Source: an uncultured Bacilli bacterium
GTDB taxonomy: Bacteria; Bacillota_I; Bacilli_A; RF39; UBA660
Length of the DNA: 6,402 nt
Assembly (NCBI GenBank): GCA_948543905.1
Contig: CAOVIS010000058.1
Coordinates: 1 to 6,402 of the forward strand
Direction of reading: 5' to 3'
Of this stretch, positions 5,459 to 6,402 are shown one piece after another. Both the position numbers and the translations under genes were made by a program. Every line of letters starts with the position of its first letter. Positions within the stretch are counted from its first letter, which is position 1. The notes beneath the pieces were generated by a model. The model saw only the letters and a program-made list of their open reading frames with translations, had not been told where the DNA came from and did not search any database.

Positions 5459-6402
5459 GGATTACCACTTGCTATATTTTCACAAATCTTTTTATCAATT
5501 GTAAAATTAACTCCTACAGCTAGTTCATACAAATCATTAATTGTCGGATTATTTCTTTTTTCGGCAGCCAAATTACCAATTTTAGTATCTAACGCATCAG
5601 AACCACTTTCACTTGATTCTTTATCATTTTCTTCCACCCATTTCCAAAACAATGATATATTAGCCTCTTCACTAGGTTCTAAAGTTATAGTCTCTTTTAA
5701 AGCAATTTTTTTACCCCGATAATTATTAATATTAGGATTAATATCTTTATTCAAAATTTTATAATCTTTTTCTTTACCATAAGAATAAATAGCATTATTA
5801 CTATTTAATGGTCTATGCATTACAATATACCCCATATTAATGCATCCATCAAGAACACACATTGTCTTATTCTCTTTTAAAGTAAGACTATTAATCGTAA
5901 TGGTATTATCACTTTCATTTTTAAAATTCATTGTATAGTAACCACTATCTCCAGGATAAATTACTGTATCATTAGCGTATATAGAATAATCACCTTCATT
6001 GTAAAATAAAGGAACATCACTTAACCATAAAGTTCTATTTTGTTCATTCATCTCTGGAGTAATATCTTTTGCCTCAGTATCATATATTGCATATAAAGTC
6101 ATATCTTTATCGATATTTTCGAGAATACTCTTAGCATCATAAATAACTGAACCATTTTTAGAATCACTATATCCTAAGAACGGATAGTATTTACATGGAT
6201 TATTTTTATCCAGTTTATAAGGTATACCATATATTCCTAAATCTATTTTATCTTCCTTTGTAACTCTAAAATTTAATTCTTTAGTTGTCTCATTAAATAC
6301 CCCACCATTAGCATCCACTAAAACAACATATCTTCGATCTACTTCAATTTCAACATCTACTTTTTTAAATGTTACACCAAAAAGTGTACCTTCCACAGTT
6401 AT
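5455..6402 (-). CDS. Exported protein with InlB B-repeat and TasA/CalY-like C-terminal domain (5' end outside window)
   Basis: The frame is open to the right edge (first codons read Ile-Thr-Val), so only the last 315 residues are present. A GTG at 6396 could be read as a start, but no signal peptide follows it, so I treat the gene as partial. Seen: at residues 25-108 of the fragment there is one InlB B-repeat/Flg_new unit (VLVDANGG, then PFLGYSD, then MTLYAIYD), a small beta fold found in surface proteins. Residues ~137-305 look like the beta-rich domain of SipW-dependent TasA/camelysin proteins: an IYPGDSGYYTMNFKN strand pair, LEPSEEANISLFWKWVEEN, and a DTKIG motif at 272-276 followed by YELAVGVNF. 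Cys182 and Cys187 are close enough to pair. The TGA stop overlaps the sipW start (ATGA), indicating translational coupling. Likely role (inference): a major secreted or fibre-associated surface protein processed by the neighbouring SipW. The domain calls come from motif reading and not from a profile search. Confidence 0.8.
   Translation of the reverse strand: MTVEGTLFGVTFKKVDVEIEVDRRYVVLVDANGGVFNETTKELNFRVTKEDKIDLGIYGIPYKLDKNNPCKYYPFLGYSDSKNGSVIYDAKSILENIDKDMTLYAIYDTEAKDITPEMNEQNRTLWLSDVPLFYNEGDYSIYANDTVIYPGDSGYYTMNFKNESDNTITINSLTLKENKTMCVLDGCINMGYIVMHRPLNSNNAIYSYGKEKDYKILNKDINPNINNYRGKKIALKETITLEPSEEANISLFWKWVEENDKESSESGSDALDTKIGNLAAEKRNNPTINDLYELAVGVNFTIDKKICENIASGNP

Noticed and set aside
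6394..6396. GTG as the true start of the right-edge gene
   Set aside because: The frame is open further to the edge and no signal peptide follows, although the domains are of exported type. The gene most likely starts outside the window.
1..6402. Mycoplasma-type code (TGA = Trp), suggested by the low GC
   Set aside because: Trp is TGG in several genes, TGA serves as stop at 5455 and 4850 with sensible gene junctions, and no in-frame TGA is found within the long frames.

Overview
The window is strongly A+T-rich DNA (roughly three quarters A+T by eye) and every supportable gene lies on the minus strand, so transcription runs from position 6402 down to 1. Trp is written TGG, two genes end in TGA, and no in-frame TGA occurs in the six coding frames, so the standard code is used and not the Mycoplasma code. 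The low GC, the AGA/TTA-rich codon use, the purine-rich ribosome sites and the SipW-type signal peptidase suggest an uncultured low-GC Gram-positive (Bacilli-related, e.g. a gut Erysipelotrichia or RF39-like lineage). The taxon is inference only.

Layout in transcription order. (1) 6402-5455: C-terminal 315 residues of a large exported protein with an InlB B-repeat (Flg_new) unit and a TasA/CalY-like C-terminal domain. (2) 5458-4850: a SipW (eukaryotic/ER-type, Ser/His) signal peptidase, overlapping the previous gene by ATGA and ending in a very basic tail. (3) 4845-4225: a small TasA/camelysin-like exported protein. (4) 4208-2490: a 572-residue exported protein with the same TYS(K/R)Y motif behind its signal anchor. 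(5) 2428-1901: a classical Ser/Lys signal peptidase I (LepB type). (6) 1817-1: the first 605 residues of a long surface protein with an ordinary signal peptide, an Asn/Ser-rich linker and alternating Ig-like repeats. It runs off the left edge, so it has no stop codon in the window.

The first four genes are packed end to end (4-base overlap, then gaps of 4 and 16 bases) and look like one transcript. lepB and the Ig-repeat gene each have a good sigma-A-type promoter candidate just upstream, so they may be transcribed separately as well. No strong intrinsic terminator is visible anywhere.

Reading the locus as a whole (inference): it is a dedicated cell-surface or extracellular-fibre assembly module related to the Bacillus tapA-sipW-tasA and sipW-tasA-calY operons. 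It differs in carrying two signal peptidases of different catalytic class, each next to a likely substrate: SipW for the TasA-like proteins with the TYS(K/R)Y signal, and LepB for the Ig-repeat protein with a normal V-F-A cleavage site. No RNA genes, mobile elements or CRISPR arrays were seen, and the plus strand holds only shadow frames.
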